DNA of 64,000 nucleotides from Tetrastigma voinierianum (taxonomy: Eukaryota; Streptophyta; Magnoliopsida; Vitales; Vitaceae). The first letter of the stretch is position 1. The number at the start of each line of letters is the position of its first letter. The notes below the pieces were generated by a model that worked only from the letters and a program-made list of their open reading frames with translations, did no database searches and had not been told where the DNA came from. The stretch lies in assembly GCA_016808115.1 (NCBI GenBank), contig JAEQBH010004422.1, positions 1-64,000 of the forward strand, given 5' to 3'. A program made the translations under genes and the position numbers. This document shows, piece by piece, positions 10,486-21,739 of the stretch.

Positions 10486-12024
10486 CAAGTGCAAACATTA
10501 TCTGATGAACACTTGCATCCTCATCACAAGTCCCGGTAAATTTTTTTTTCCCCAGAGATATATTTTACCGTTAGTTTTCTAATTATTCATAGTTTGTTTT
10601 TTTTTTTAGGTAACCCTAACCTTTGGGTAGGATTGTCTCGTCATCGGTGTCGCTGCTTTACCCAGGAGAATTTTCATGGATTAGAAATCCAGGATGGTCG
10701 GGTCAAAGTCATTCTCCCATTGCACCTGAACCACTTGAATTGTGATCAAATGGAACACCTAGAGGGAGAGCAATACAACAATACCCTGTGGAGAGAAACC
10801 CTAGAGCATACATGCCTGGTCTGAGGGATGGAAACCTTCCATGGCAAGAACCAAGAACCCTCGGGGGGGAGAAATCCAAACCTATATCCATGAGGGACTG
10901 AGAGAAACCAATGACGAGGGCACCCTCATCGTTCCCCAACTAATGCACTTCAAGCTCCATATTATGCCTTAACTCCTCAGCCACCACAACCACCATAGTC
11001 GACATCTTCAGCCTGATGTGCAATACCGAAACTCGATAAACTAGTGGATACCTCATAGAGAGTGTAGTGAAGCGTCCAGCCAATCAGAAATCGATATGGA
11101 GAGCTCCTCGAACAAGGAATCGGATGGGTTCCAGAGCTAAATTGACTGGTAACTGGTCCTAAGATCCATCCCAAAGTCACAAATGAGCGGTTCATCACAT
11201 GAGGAGAATTCGGGAGGAAGAGTGCCCGACCACCATTTCAAAATCGTGCCCAACTCAAAGCTTTAAGGATTGAAAGAAGAACCATAGTTTGGAAGGAACC
11301 GCAGATGCCCCAAAATCATGTGTCGTCTATGGGCCATAAGAGGCGCAGGAAGGAAGGAAATCCTTCCTATCGATCGAGAGGCAATGAAACACCAAGATCA
11401 GCAATTTACTCCCATCGGTGTATATCTTGCCCACACATGTACACTCAAATGCGAAACACCTACAAAGGCACCCCATCACCTTGCACATCTTTCATAAAAC
11501 CTCAAAAAGTGGTAGCCACTATTCAATCTTTATACTACATCAAAGACAATAGCAGTTTCCCACACTGCATGGCATAGCGGGTAGTTCGGGTGCTGGTTTG
11601 GATTTGGAGCACCGGAACCTCGGCATTTCTAAGCTCCACCGGTTCAACGGCCTCAGAGCTTGAGAATTGGTTTGAGAGGCTCTGATCTCCCCCCACTTTG
11701 TTTTCATCTTTTCTTATTTAATTTAATTTGTTAATTTTATTTTGATTTCTTTAATTTTTCTTCTTAGATTTTCTCTAATTTTAGTTAATATTTGTTTTTA
11801 GATTAATTTTCATTTTACGCATTTTGGAAATTCTTCTTGTGTTTATTTTGAAGGTTTTGTAATTTTGGATTTAAATTCTTCTTGTGTTTATTTTTCTGAG
11901 GTTTGCTTAATTTTGGAGCGAGTAATTCGCGGTACACCTTTGTTTGCAAAGTTTACATAACTGCACTATTCAAGATGCGAAATTTTGGTTTAGTGCAATG
12001 CACTATTTGTCTTTATGATATATA
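10486..12024 (+). other. Internal region of element F, unrecognised
   Basis: This sits where leader and gag should be. Frames such as 10594-10824 and 11305-11577 are open, but I see no gag, protease or RT motif on either strand, so the coding part is either too decayed or replaced. T-rich non-coding DNA from about 11700 resembles the spacer that precedes ORF3 in elements A and B. F therefore seems to lack the enzymatic pol genes. Confidence 0.4.
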
Positions 12025-12764
12025 TGATGCTTTTTTTAGCGGATGGTGGGCGTATTGGGGGTTTTGAGTCGGAACCCCGAGGGCAGTTGTGGGCTGAGTG
12101 CGAAGGCTCTGGATCGTCGGGCGGAGATAGGATTCTTCTTTGTGAATTTGGCCTGCGGGCCTTGGATGTAGCACTCCTCTGCCAGAACAAGAAGAAGAAA
12201 GGGCGTGGGGGCTTCTCCATATGGCGGCTTCGATGCCTAAGTCAGTTACTTCCTGAGAGAAAAGATGGATTGCTTAGAGGGCGAATGTGTTGGCATTACC
12301 TTTCATAGATCGTTGGCACGGTATTTATAGTATATGTTTTCCCAGTTGGATGATGATTAGGATTCTTTCCCATTGGACGAGATATTTCTTGCTTTTATCG
12401 GTATCGGATTTGATTAGGGATATTGACAGAGCAGTTTATTTAGAATCATCCTTCTTCCTCATTAGGGGGATCCGGATTGATCCGCAGGATGAGCTGTTAT
12501 ATCGTGAATTATCTTATTTTCCTTATTGGTGAGATTTATTTGGATTTGCATAATAATATTTTATTAGGGATTATTCTATTTCCCTTATCGATGAGATTTA
12601 TTTTGATTTGCAGAATGTGGGCTTTCTCGATTACCCATAACCGGCCTTTGGGCGTGCGGTTGGAGCCTTGATTAGGGTGGCGTCAAAGGCACGGGTGCTT
12701 GATGGCGCGCCTCTTCTTTGGGTTTGGCGAGTGGGCCTGCGAGCCCATTTTTCAAACCCTATCA
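12025..12764 (-). mobile_element. Solo LTR of a third retrotransposon family (copy 1)
   Basis: This 740-bp unit reads TGATAGGGTTTG...GCATCA on the minus strand and is flanked on both sides by ATATA (12020-12024 and 12765-12769), a 5-bp target duplication in AT-rich DNA. A minus-strand TATA box (CTATAAATACCG, about 12313-12326) separates a U3 with ~62-bp tandem repeats (12440-12600) from a GC-rich R/U5. A related copy lies at 26197-26984 in the same orientation. No internal domain is present, hence solo LTR. Confidence 0.65.
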
Positions 12765-12769
12765 ATATA

Positions 12770-13845
12770 TATATTAAAAAAAAAATTTGTATCTCATAAA
12801 AAAAAAAAAAAAATTTCGCATGGGTTGCAATTTTCGTAGCTTTCTTTTGTATTTTGTTTTTTAAAGCACCATTCGAACTCCATTTTAGGCGTTTTGTACC
12901 GTTGGAAATCTTAGAGGTAACTAGAATCAAATATAGTCGAAAGAAACGCTTTTGGAATTATTATGAAGGTGTAATTTTCAAAATAGTCAAGCGAAATCCT
13001 TTCCCTCTCTTTTCTTTTCTTTGTTGTTGAAGCTGACGGAGTGAATAAGGTGTCGATGGAAAGCTTGCGAAGTCTCCTATCCAACAGTGAGTACATTTCA
13101 TCAAGGAGGTAGCACTTCCTTCTCTAACTTTCCAATCCAAGCCCCATTGCGAACAATGTGACATTTGGTTGGGAGGAGAGTTAGCTAAGAAAGTGGCATT
13201 TATTTATGTTTTTATTACTATTTTGAGCAAGCCCATTTTGTTATGTTCAGTGGCTTGCTGGTTTTCCTTTTTGTGAAGCTGTTATACTATAAAACTTACT
13301 TTTTCAATTCAAAACTTGCACCCATTTTTGCACCCATTTTTTTGTGTTTTGCCTAGCCTGCAGTTTGAAAAATTGAAACATTGTCCAATTCTGTTGATGT
13401 TAGATTGATTCCATGCCTAGTTGAGTGGATGATTAGTTAAATTCTTGTTACTTTCAACCTTCCACCTTTAGCTAACCACACACAATGCACATCAGTTTTC
13501 AACAATAGGTTGAAGAACTGCTTACCTCCTAAACTTTGCAAAACCTACCCTAGTTTCATTGACTACCTTTAATGAGTTAGGACCCCTATGAAAAGAAGGC
13601 CAATGTGTCTTCCAAAATAAAAGAAGTGAAAAGAAAAGAAAGAAAAATAAAGAAGAAAATTGCAACGCTTGCCTTGAAACAGAGCACGGAGTCCGGGGGT
13701 ATATGGTGAAAGCCTTTAAAGCCCGGTGCTTTAAATAGCTAGTTGGGAACCCTTGAGCTTAGTGCTCATACACGGGTGGATGGGTTTAGAGAGTTGTAGG
13801 TGCTGGGTTTGAGGAATCATTGGTCAGGGTGGGAAGCCTGGGAAG
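12770..13845 (+). other. Element F spacer, ORF3 remnant and post-ORF3 DNA
   Basis: After A-rich DNA, only the last part of ORF3 is recognisable (about 13025-13160, shared ACTTCC...CTAACTTTCCAATCCA block). The G-rich tract after ORF3 (TTGGTTGGGAGGAGAG, about 13167-13182) and an A/G tract (13615-13665) follow, as in D and A. No intact protein is present. The region is interrupted by the long solo LTR at 13846. Confidence 0.55.
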
Positions 13846-16800
13846 TGTAAACCCCTAGTTTCTATCTATAATCTCTTAGTGTTAAGATGGATTAGAAGGT
13901 AAAATAAATCTCTACATTAGATTAATTGAATCTCATGGCATTAGAGAATTATAAATTTAAGGTTGACGATTAGTAATAACGCCTAGATTAGAGAGAGTAT
14001 ACGGTACATGATCTTTGTAGGGCGTATAAAACCTTAAGTGTCCCGATGTAATATTTTGGAGATGAAATTAGGAAATGATAAAATTCTGAACCAGGAATTT
14101 TGGTGCTAGATGCAAGAGGCACAATTGTAATAGACCATAAATGACATGTAAGTCATAAAACAAGTAGATATGGGCCATAATAGAAATAAAACAAAGTTAC
14201 AATTGCAATATTAAAAAATTAAGGACCCGACTTGCAAATTGGAAAATATTGAGGCTATAAATAGCCATGATACAAACCAAAATCAGATTTTGGTCTCATT
14301 TAGTTAGGGCAAAAAAAGCGTAGGAGGGAGGAGAATAGAGGAAAGAAGAAGAGCAAGGAAAAGGAAGAGGAGGAAGAGCAGAAGATGAAGATGGCCCGCC
14401 TCCAGCCCATCCAGGCCTCGAATCTTCTTTCAAACCCTCTACCAAGTCCTCTCAACTCCTACAGTGAGAACCAAGTAAGAAATTGGCTCATTCTCCCTTT
14501 TCTTTCTTTGGAATTTCCGGCCCGGTGTTCTTTGAAATTTCTTTTGCAGAATTTTGTTGTATGTTGTTGGGGTTTTGCACTAGAAATGGTGTCAAAACCT
14601 AAGTGATTATAAACATAGAGGATGTGTTTGTGGGTGTAAATGGTAGATTAGGGTTTGATTTATAGGCTATTATAGGCGAGAATCATTGAAGCGAAAATTT
14701 GTTTTCACACAACCTAGTTGATGAAAGTTTTGAGTGGGTGTTAGTGTTCAAATGAACAAGTAATGTTTATGTGTGTGTTATGACCATATTAGACAGTAAA
14801 TAAGCTCTGAAATTTAGAGTTTTGAAACCAAGTTTGAGCATGAAAAAAAAAAAAAACGAAAGGAGAATGTTGGGTTTTTGAGTGCTTTGTCAAAATTTTT
14901 GTAAAACCCCTGTTTTTGTTTTGGCTATAAATTAAGTTAGAATCATCCAAAATGAATTGATTCAATTGGTAAAGAACCATAAGATATAGGGCTAAAATGT
15001 ATAGAAGGAACCAGAAAATTGTAACTCCTAAGGCTCCCAAATATGGGCAGGTGAACTTCGTGTAGCTCATTGAGTTTTGCTCGTGCAGGTATGGTTGTAG
15101 TGTTTTGGTCATAGTGGATTTTCACTCATCAGAATTGAGTGATTCAAAATTATAGTCTGAAATATACTTCTAGGGGAATAAGTTATATGAAGGAAGTTCA
15201 AGCAAATTTTAACCCCGGAGTGCCGAATTATTTCCAAGTAGAAGTATGTACGAGATTCTGTTATGCCAATTTGAGTAATCTGGATATAAAATACAATAAC
15301 TTGAGTTTTGGTGATTCAAATTGGGTGATTACAATTGGAGAAGAAACCTTAGAACCATAGCTTAAAATGAGTGAAGAAACAAAAGGCAATTTCGTGTGAC
15401 TAGAAGGTGATATGAGTGAGCAGTAAGAACGAAGGAAAGCGGGCCCGGCGTGCTACCACCTTTCTGTTATGGAAATTTATCCGTTTTGTCAATAAAAATA
15501 TAAATTTTCGTTCAAGCCTTGAAATTAAGCGAGGACGCGTGGGGTGATCCCTAAGGGTCGAAAACTAAAACTTTTACATAAAAATCGGGCTTAGAGAGTC
15601 TCGGTTGAGTAAAAACAAGTTAGGAGGATATATAGAGAAAAATGGTCTTAATTGAGATTCTTGACCTTATAATTGAGAATTGAAATTTTTCACTAGTAGT
15701 GAGGAATATTTTGTGTAGGTGATGGGCGGGAGCGGCGTCCACGAGCCTCGTAGAGAAACTTGGCCCGGGGAGTGACGGCCCCGAGGTAAGTGGTTGCACT
15801 TAAGATCCTTTCAATTTCATGTAATTGGTTGATGTTGGTAATAGAATATGATAGTTAAATGTATCTAAAAGACAATATTATTTGAAAAGAGAGTTTTAGG
15901 AAACTACAAAATGAGTTGAATTTGTGATTTTGACACTAAATAAATGTAGTTTTAAAACCCGTATATTCCTTAAGATATAATGAGGTTTAGCGTTATGTGA
16001 CGATGCGGTAAATTCCACGTCCGTGATGCGCTCACAATAGAGAAAAGTTAGCACTACGTGGCGATGCGAAAATTAGTGCGTAGTTACTTTCAGTTTCATG
16101 AAAGTATAAAAGCGCTACGTTACGGTCACGAGACAGATTTCCATACGTAGTTGTTGAGTGGCATAGTTTGGCCTTCTCGTGGCGACGATCGCGATGAAAT
16201 TCCGGCTCGTGGTTGCGGAGTTTTAGCACTACAATTTGCGTCACGGTGAATTAGGTATTGTGGTTGCTCGGTGGTAACCTTTAGCGCCCTGATGCGATGC
16301 GGTAAATTCGTAGCGTGGTAGTTGAGATGACTTAGTAAGCTTCGCGTTGGCGTTAGTTTTAAATGCGCGTGATGGTTAAAATAATTAAGGGATATACATA
16401 GGGTTTTTGAAAGAAATCATAAAACAAATGATAAATTGTCATGTTAGCATATGTGATATATATTTTCGTTGCACTAACTTGTTTGTTCATTTTGTAGCTA
16501 ATTATATTCCATTGTGTGCTATCGAGGACGACAGAACGTCATCATTTTGTTGTCTATATAGGTGGAAACATGACTATGATGTAAAACTTTGTATGAGATG
16601 GATATGTAATTGAACAATACATGTTTAGATTTTGAAATTTGTATATTTGTAAATATTCATGCATTTCATATATATGATGCATCTAGATATATTCTACTTA
16701 AATTTGTAAGTTTGTATTTATAAATTGAGAATTGAGTGTTGATGTGGCATGTTGGTGGAAATATGATAATGATTATTGCAAGTTTGGGAATAAAGAAGTT

Positions 16801-17103
16801 GGGAGAAATTGAGGTTTTAGTAGAAGTGTCAATTTCTTGACAGGTAAATTTTGGTTTATCAAAATCACAGTGATTATCTTTGCCGAAAAATTTTATAAAA
16901 GTATTTGAAACAAAAAGTTGCGAAATTTTTATCACTCTAACTAATTAAAGAAAATTTAATTTACGAGTTTCGCGAGTAAACTGTTATAGAAAGTGAGGGT
17001 TCACTTCGGATTTCTTCGATCGGCGAGTCGGTTCGACGATCGTTGAAGTGCGGCGAGATCCTCCAGACAAGAGTTTAGATAAGGTCTTGGAAGGGTCTTG
17101 TCA
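13846..17103 (+). mobile_element. Long solo LTR, probably Tekay/Del chromovirus
   Basis: This 3258-bp insertion splits the post-ORF3 region of F, which resumes at GTTAGTGGCCG. It begins TGTAAACCCC and ends CTTGTCA, flanked by GGAAG and TGAAG, an imperfect 5-bp target duplication. A TATA box (GGCTATAAATAGCC, about 14255) and the segment CCCGAGGTAAGTGG near 15780 resemble very long LTRs of Tekay/Del chromoviruses. No internal domain is present. Family assignment is from memory of LTR features and is less sure than the insertion itself. Confidence 0.55.
15985..16345 (+). repeat. Degenerate ~60-bp tandem repeat inside the solo LTR
   Basis: Five or six units, each with a TTAGC(A/G)CTACG...CGATGCGGTAAATT core, begin near 15987, 16049, 16110, 16222 and 16280. 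They are rich in CpG compared with the flanks. Confidence 0.5.
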
Positions 17104-17632
17104 TGAAGAGTTAGTGGCCGAAAGATCCTTATGACTTGGTGCCCTATGCCTTAATTGGTTGGGAGTCATCGGTAGATCCCCGTTACATGGACTTTGGTGA
17201 GGTCGATTCCTCATCATTGCACCCCTACAACACAAAAGAGTTGTGGAATAGAGTAGGTCACGATCTATTTAGGTTGTGGTTAATGTAATCACTGAGTGTA
17301 GCGATAGCTTGGTTGGGGGGAGAGTGCAGTTCGGCAGTTTATTGTTGAGAACTAATCAAACAAACACTTAGGTTTTAGTGGAAGTCTCTGGTTGATTTAC
17401 CAAGAAGGAGGCTCTTTTGATACTCAATTTTGTATGACATTCATTCTCTCGAGATAGTTATTAGGCAAGGGATTCAGTGATTCTCATCGAGGGTTAGGCA
17501 TTACTCATTCACAACCTTTTTGAAATTTAATAATTTTTGTGAACATCATTTTGTTATTGTTTTGTATGCTCTTTCTTTTTTTCTTTTTTTCTTTCATTGC
17601 TAAGGGACTAGCAATGGGTAGGTTGGGGGGTG
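17104..17632 (+). other. Element F region before 3' LTR, with polypurine tracts
   Basis: This continues the post-ORF3 region of F. A G-rich tract, GGTTGGGGGGAGAG, lies near 17312-17325. The true polypurine tract GGTAGGTTGGGGGGTG (about 17617-17632) abuts the LTR. The CTAAGGGACTAGCAA motif just before it recurs upstream of the LTRs of G' and A. Confidence 0.65.
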
Positions 17633-18458
17633 TGATTAGTGCTCAAAAAGTGCTATTTTGAACCCTGTTTATTTAAGGTTTTAAGCACTTTTTGTGTACT
17701 AATCAGCGTAATTAACCCGATTTGCACATTAAGGTCCCGGTTATTCTACTGATCGCATTTTGTGGCTAATTTTATAGTTTTTGCAAGCTATTAATGCCAA
17801 ATTTGTTGAATCGATCCAACCACGAAGAATTCGAGTCGAATTCAGCTTTGTAGTCGGATCGGAAGGAAGAAGAAGCGAAAGTGAAGAAAAATGGAGCCTT
17901 TGCGGGAATGCTTTCCTGCGAGCCTTTATTCATCATCGAGGCACTATTCACAATTCGACCATATTCACCTATCCTGCTTTTGGCCCATTTGTAGCTGTTT
18001 GTTTCAATTTGTTTCTTCCAATTTGTCCACGTAATAGTTAACTACTTTTGTTCATTTTGGTAATTTATATTGTTTAGGGGCAGTAAAGCCCAAGAAAATA
18101 CTGTAAGGGGACGAGCTTTGGCAATAGAATCGATGGCGCGTGCTCATTTGCTTCTCCACTTATTCATTTTCTTTCATTTTCTTTCCACTTTCTCACTAGA
18201 CAAACACCTTCTGAGGATGACAACTCGGAGGATGAGTGGCTAGAACCTCTTGCTCCTTGAAGTAGAGGGTCACTAGGCACAGGATCTAGAGCAAAATGAG
18301 GAGTTCCCCGTTTTTCACGCAGGTACTCACTGTCATCCGTGTTCTCCTTTTACTCTAGGTTTAGATCCCTTCGATTCATGTTGAATGCGGTGCCAGAAGT
18401 AATCTTTAGTGCCCACTTGATGCTTATTCTTTAGATGTCGTGATGTGCACAGATTTAG
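17633..18458 (+). repeat. 3' LTR of element F, 5' part
   Basis: It starts TGATTAGTGCTC right after the polypurine tract and tracks LTR F (9165 onward) for about 0.8 kb, then is interrupted at 18459 by the LTR of element G. The remainder is not found in the window. Confidence 0.8.
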
Positions 18459-20085
18459 TGATTAGTCTTAGAATAGTCTTCATTTTGAGCCACGTCGAGA
18501 TAGGTTTTGAGTGCTTTTGAGCACTAATCGTATCGGTCGCTTGATTGAGGTGTTAGGTCTACTTAGTATCACTTATCTTGTTTAAGGGTTATTTTTGTTT
18601 ATTTTGCGGGTTTTGCATACCTTGGGAGTTCAATATCGGGATATGTGTGAACCATGAAGATTGAACCCATTTATACGACCATCGAGCATGTAAAAGTGAT
18701 GAAGAAGATAGTGGCGAGGTGAAAAGGATGCGATGGAGGTCTTTGTGCGAGCAAAGGCAGTGACCCGGAGATTTCACTATGATTGCGAGAATTTTCTTGG
18801 GATTGCGAGGACCCCCGCAGCCATAGCGAAAATTTCGCAATCTAAGCAGTGAGAAATTCGCTAGGCTAGCGAATTTCGCTATAGAAAAATCAACGTGCCT
18901 AGCGAAATTCGCCAGGTTCGCTATCTCTAAATATTTACTAGGCTAGCGAAATTTACGCTATGTGAAATTATTTTGTGCATAAGCGAAATTTTGTGTTCGC
19001 TATCTACATCCAATTTAAAGCTAGGCTAAGCGAGGAATTTAGCTAAAATAGCGAAATTTTTCATTGCCAGCCAGGAAATCTATTCTACATAAGCGAAATC
19101 CACATACATTGATTTGTGTAATTAATGCCATGGCCCAGTTTTGGTTTATTACCTCCTTGTCCCTTGTATGAGCCAAAATATTAAACTCTTGTAGTTTCAC
19201 ACATTGGTGGCAATATAAGCCCCCATCATTTTGTAACCCTAAGCGATCTTTTGGCGACTTTTCATTTGTAAATATCTCCGTGACTTTCAATTTAGGGTTG
19301 CTTTTCTCTCTTCTCTCTCCTCTTTCTTTCATTTTCTAGGCTGCAAACACCCCTCTTGGGGATGACAACTCAAGAGATGCTTGTAAGTCTCATAACTTTG
19401 AAGAGAGGAGGGTTGCTAGCATGGTTGGGACCGATTACGGGTTGTCCTCGTATTTTAATCTCTAGTCTTGTATTTATGGCTCGACTTTTCAAATTAGGGT
19501 TGAATATCATTTAATGTCATTACTGGCCAATACTTACACCATGCTTTAGGAGTCTGAGTGCATACTTATTGTTAGATGCATTGTTATTCTTTGATGGCCT
19601 TTCTGAGCCCTTTGGAAATAGAAGTTGATCTAAAGTTTTTAAAAGCTGAAAGGAATTTGTGGTCATGTTTCTGTGTTGACTCAAATAGGAGGGTTTCTAG
19701 GGTTAGGTTTTCTAGTTAAACAAAGATCCGGTTATGGCTTGGACTATAGGTTGCTTGCCATGATGCGAGGATAAAACCCGAGGACACTTGTTACCCCCAT
19801 GTTGTCAAGCTAGTGACCTAAACCTTCAAAGTTACCTTTTCTCACTTGACTTTCAGTTTTTACAATTAATCGACATCAAACAACTTCCCTTTGTTTGAAA
19901 CAAATCCAAAAATCAAACTAAAAGCCTCACCATTTTCAACAACGATCTTGAGTCATTCATAGGATGAAAACCCATCCCAGTGTTGAATACTAGACGTATC
20001 ACTGCGGTAGCTTGACTACGGTAGTAGGAGGAACTTAGACCACAAATTTTGTTGATTCCGAATCACCCTACCGTGGCACGAATCA
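18459..20085 (+). repeat. 5' LTR of Athila element G
   Basis: This 1627-bp LTR starts TGATTAGTCTTAG and ends CGTGGCACGAATCA, followed by a primer-binding site. It holds a dense TTTCGC/GCGAAA array (about 18770-19100) and a TATA-like CAATATAAGCCC near 19212. It is the mirror image of the LTR at 20111-21739. Confidence 0.85.
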
Positions 20086-20087
20086 AA

Positions 20088-20110
20088 TGGCGCCGTTCTT
20101 TGGGGAGAAG
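20088..20110 (+). promoter_or_regulatory. Primer-binding site of element G
   Basis: TGGCGCCGTTCTTTGGGGAG, the best match in this window to the tRNA-Asp-type Athila primer site. It is immediately followed by the inserted LTR of G', so no internal region of G is visible. Confidence 0.7.
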
Positions 20111-21739
20111 TGATTAGGTGCCATGTAGGAGTGATTCGGAATCAACAAAATTTGTAGTCCTAAGTTCCTCCTGCTAGTAGTAGTCAAGCTACTCAAAGAT
20201 ACGTCTAGTATCGAACACTCCGGGATGAGTTTTCATCCCATGAATGACTCGCATCGTTGTTGAAAATGGCGAGGGCTTTTAGTTTGATTTTCTTGGATTT
20301 GTTTCAAAACAAAGGGAAGTTGTTTCGATGTCGATGACTAGAAAACCGAAAGTCAAGTGAGAAAAGGCAACTTCAAGGTTTAGTCACTAGCCTGACAAAT
20401 ACTAAAAATAAAGTGTCCTGTTTATCCTCGCATCATGGCAAGCAACCTATAGTCCAAGCCATAACCTGATTTTGCTTACTTTAGAAAACCTAACCCTAGA
20501 AACCTATTTGAGTCAACACAGCAACATGCATTCACACCCTTTCTCGCCTTAAAACCCCAGCACTCAACCTCATTCTTCAGTTGGCTTGTAAAGGCCATAT
20601 CTAAAGAATAACAAAGGCATCTAACAATAAGTATGCACTGCACTCTAAAAGCATGGTAAGTATCACAAAGTAATGACATTAAATGATATTTAACCCTAAT
20701 TTGAAAGCCGGGAGCCATAAATACAAGATCGTGAGTATTTAAAACACGACAACCCGCAATCGTCCCAACTGGGCTACAAGAACCCTCCTCTTCAAAGTTA
20801 AGTGAGACTTAACCTAAGCATCCTGAGTCATCCTCAAGAGGTGTGTTCGTAGAGCCTAGAAAATGAAAAAAAGAGGAGGAGAGAAGAGAGAAAAGCAAAC
20901 CCTAAATCGAAAGTCTGGGAGATATTTATATAATGAAAAGTCACAGTAAAAGATTGCTTAGTGGTTACAAAAATGATGGGGGCTTATATAAAGCACCAAT
21001 GTGTGAAACTACAAGAAAGCCTAATATTTTGGCTCATACAAGGGACAAGGAGGTAATAAAACCAAAACGGTCATTGGCATTAATTACAATAAAATCAACA
21101 GGCAGGATTTCGCTATGCAGGAAGGATTTCACTAGGTAGCGAAAATTTCGCTAGCCTAGCGAAATTGGATGTAGATAGCGAATACATAAAAATTCTCACA
21201 TGCACAAATAATTTCGCTTAGCTAAGAAATTTCGCTTAGCCTAGCGAAATATTTGTGAGATAGCTTAAACCGAAGAATTTCGCTTAGGCACAAGTGATTT
21301 TTCATTATATAGCGAAATTCTACAAATTTCAATGAAATTCTCAATTCTCGCTAGATTACGAAATTTTCTATGGTCGCTGGGCTGGCATCCCAAATAAATT
21401 TCGCAATCATAAATAAATTTCCCGTCGCCTGTTTTCGCTTCCGCACGCACTTCCACGCATCCTTTTTCATCACTCTTATCATTCCTTCATTGAATTTTTA
21501 TATGTTCGATATTTCGAGCAAATGGGTTCAAATCTTCATGGTTCAACACATATCCCGATATCAACTCCCAAGGTATGCAAAACCCGCAAAATAAACAAAA
21601 ATAACCTCGAAATCCGCATAAGTGATACTAAGTAGACCAACACCTCAATTGTCTTAATCGAGCAATGATTAGCGCGCAAAAGTACCCTTCCAAAAACTCC
21701 ATCTCGACAATTAAAATAAAGACCATTTCGCACTAATCA
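20111..21739 (-). repeat. 3' LTR of Athila element G'
   Basis: On the minus strand this 1629-bp LTR starts TGATTAGTGCGA at 21739 and ends GGCACCTAATCA at 20111. A polypurine tract lies on its upstream side, so it is a 3' LTR. A minus-strand TATA box (CTTTATATAAGCCCCC) is near 20985 and a GCGAAA/TTTCGC array at 21100-21370. It is the inverted counterpart of LTR G. Confidence 0.85.

Noticed and set aside
10594..11577. Frames in F considered as gag
   Set aside because: None of the gag landmarks seen in C, A and B (such as HGFDTW or MCGGDF) can be found in any frame.
16000..16345. GC-rich repeats considered as a CRISPR array or RNA gene
   Set aside because: Units are degenerate with no unique spacers, the DNA is eukaryotic, and the repeats sit inside a solo LTR.
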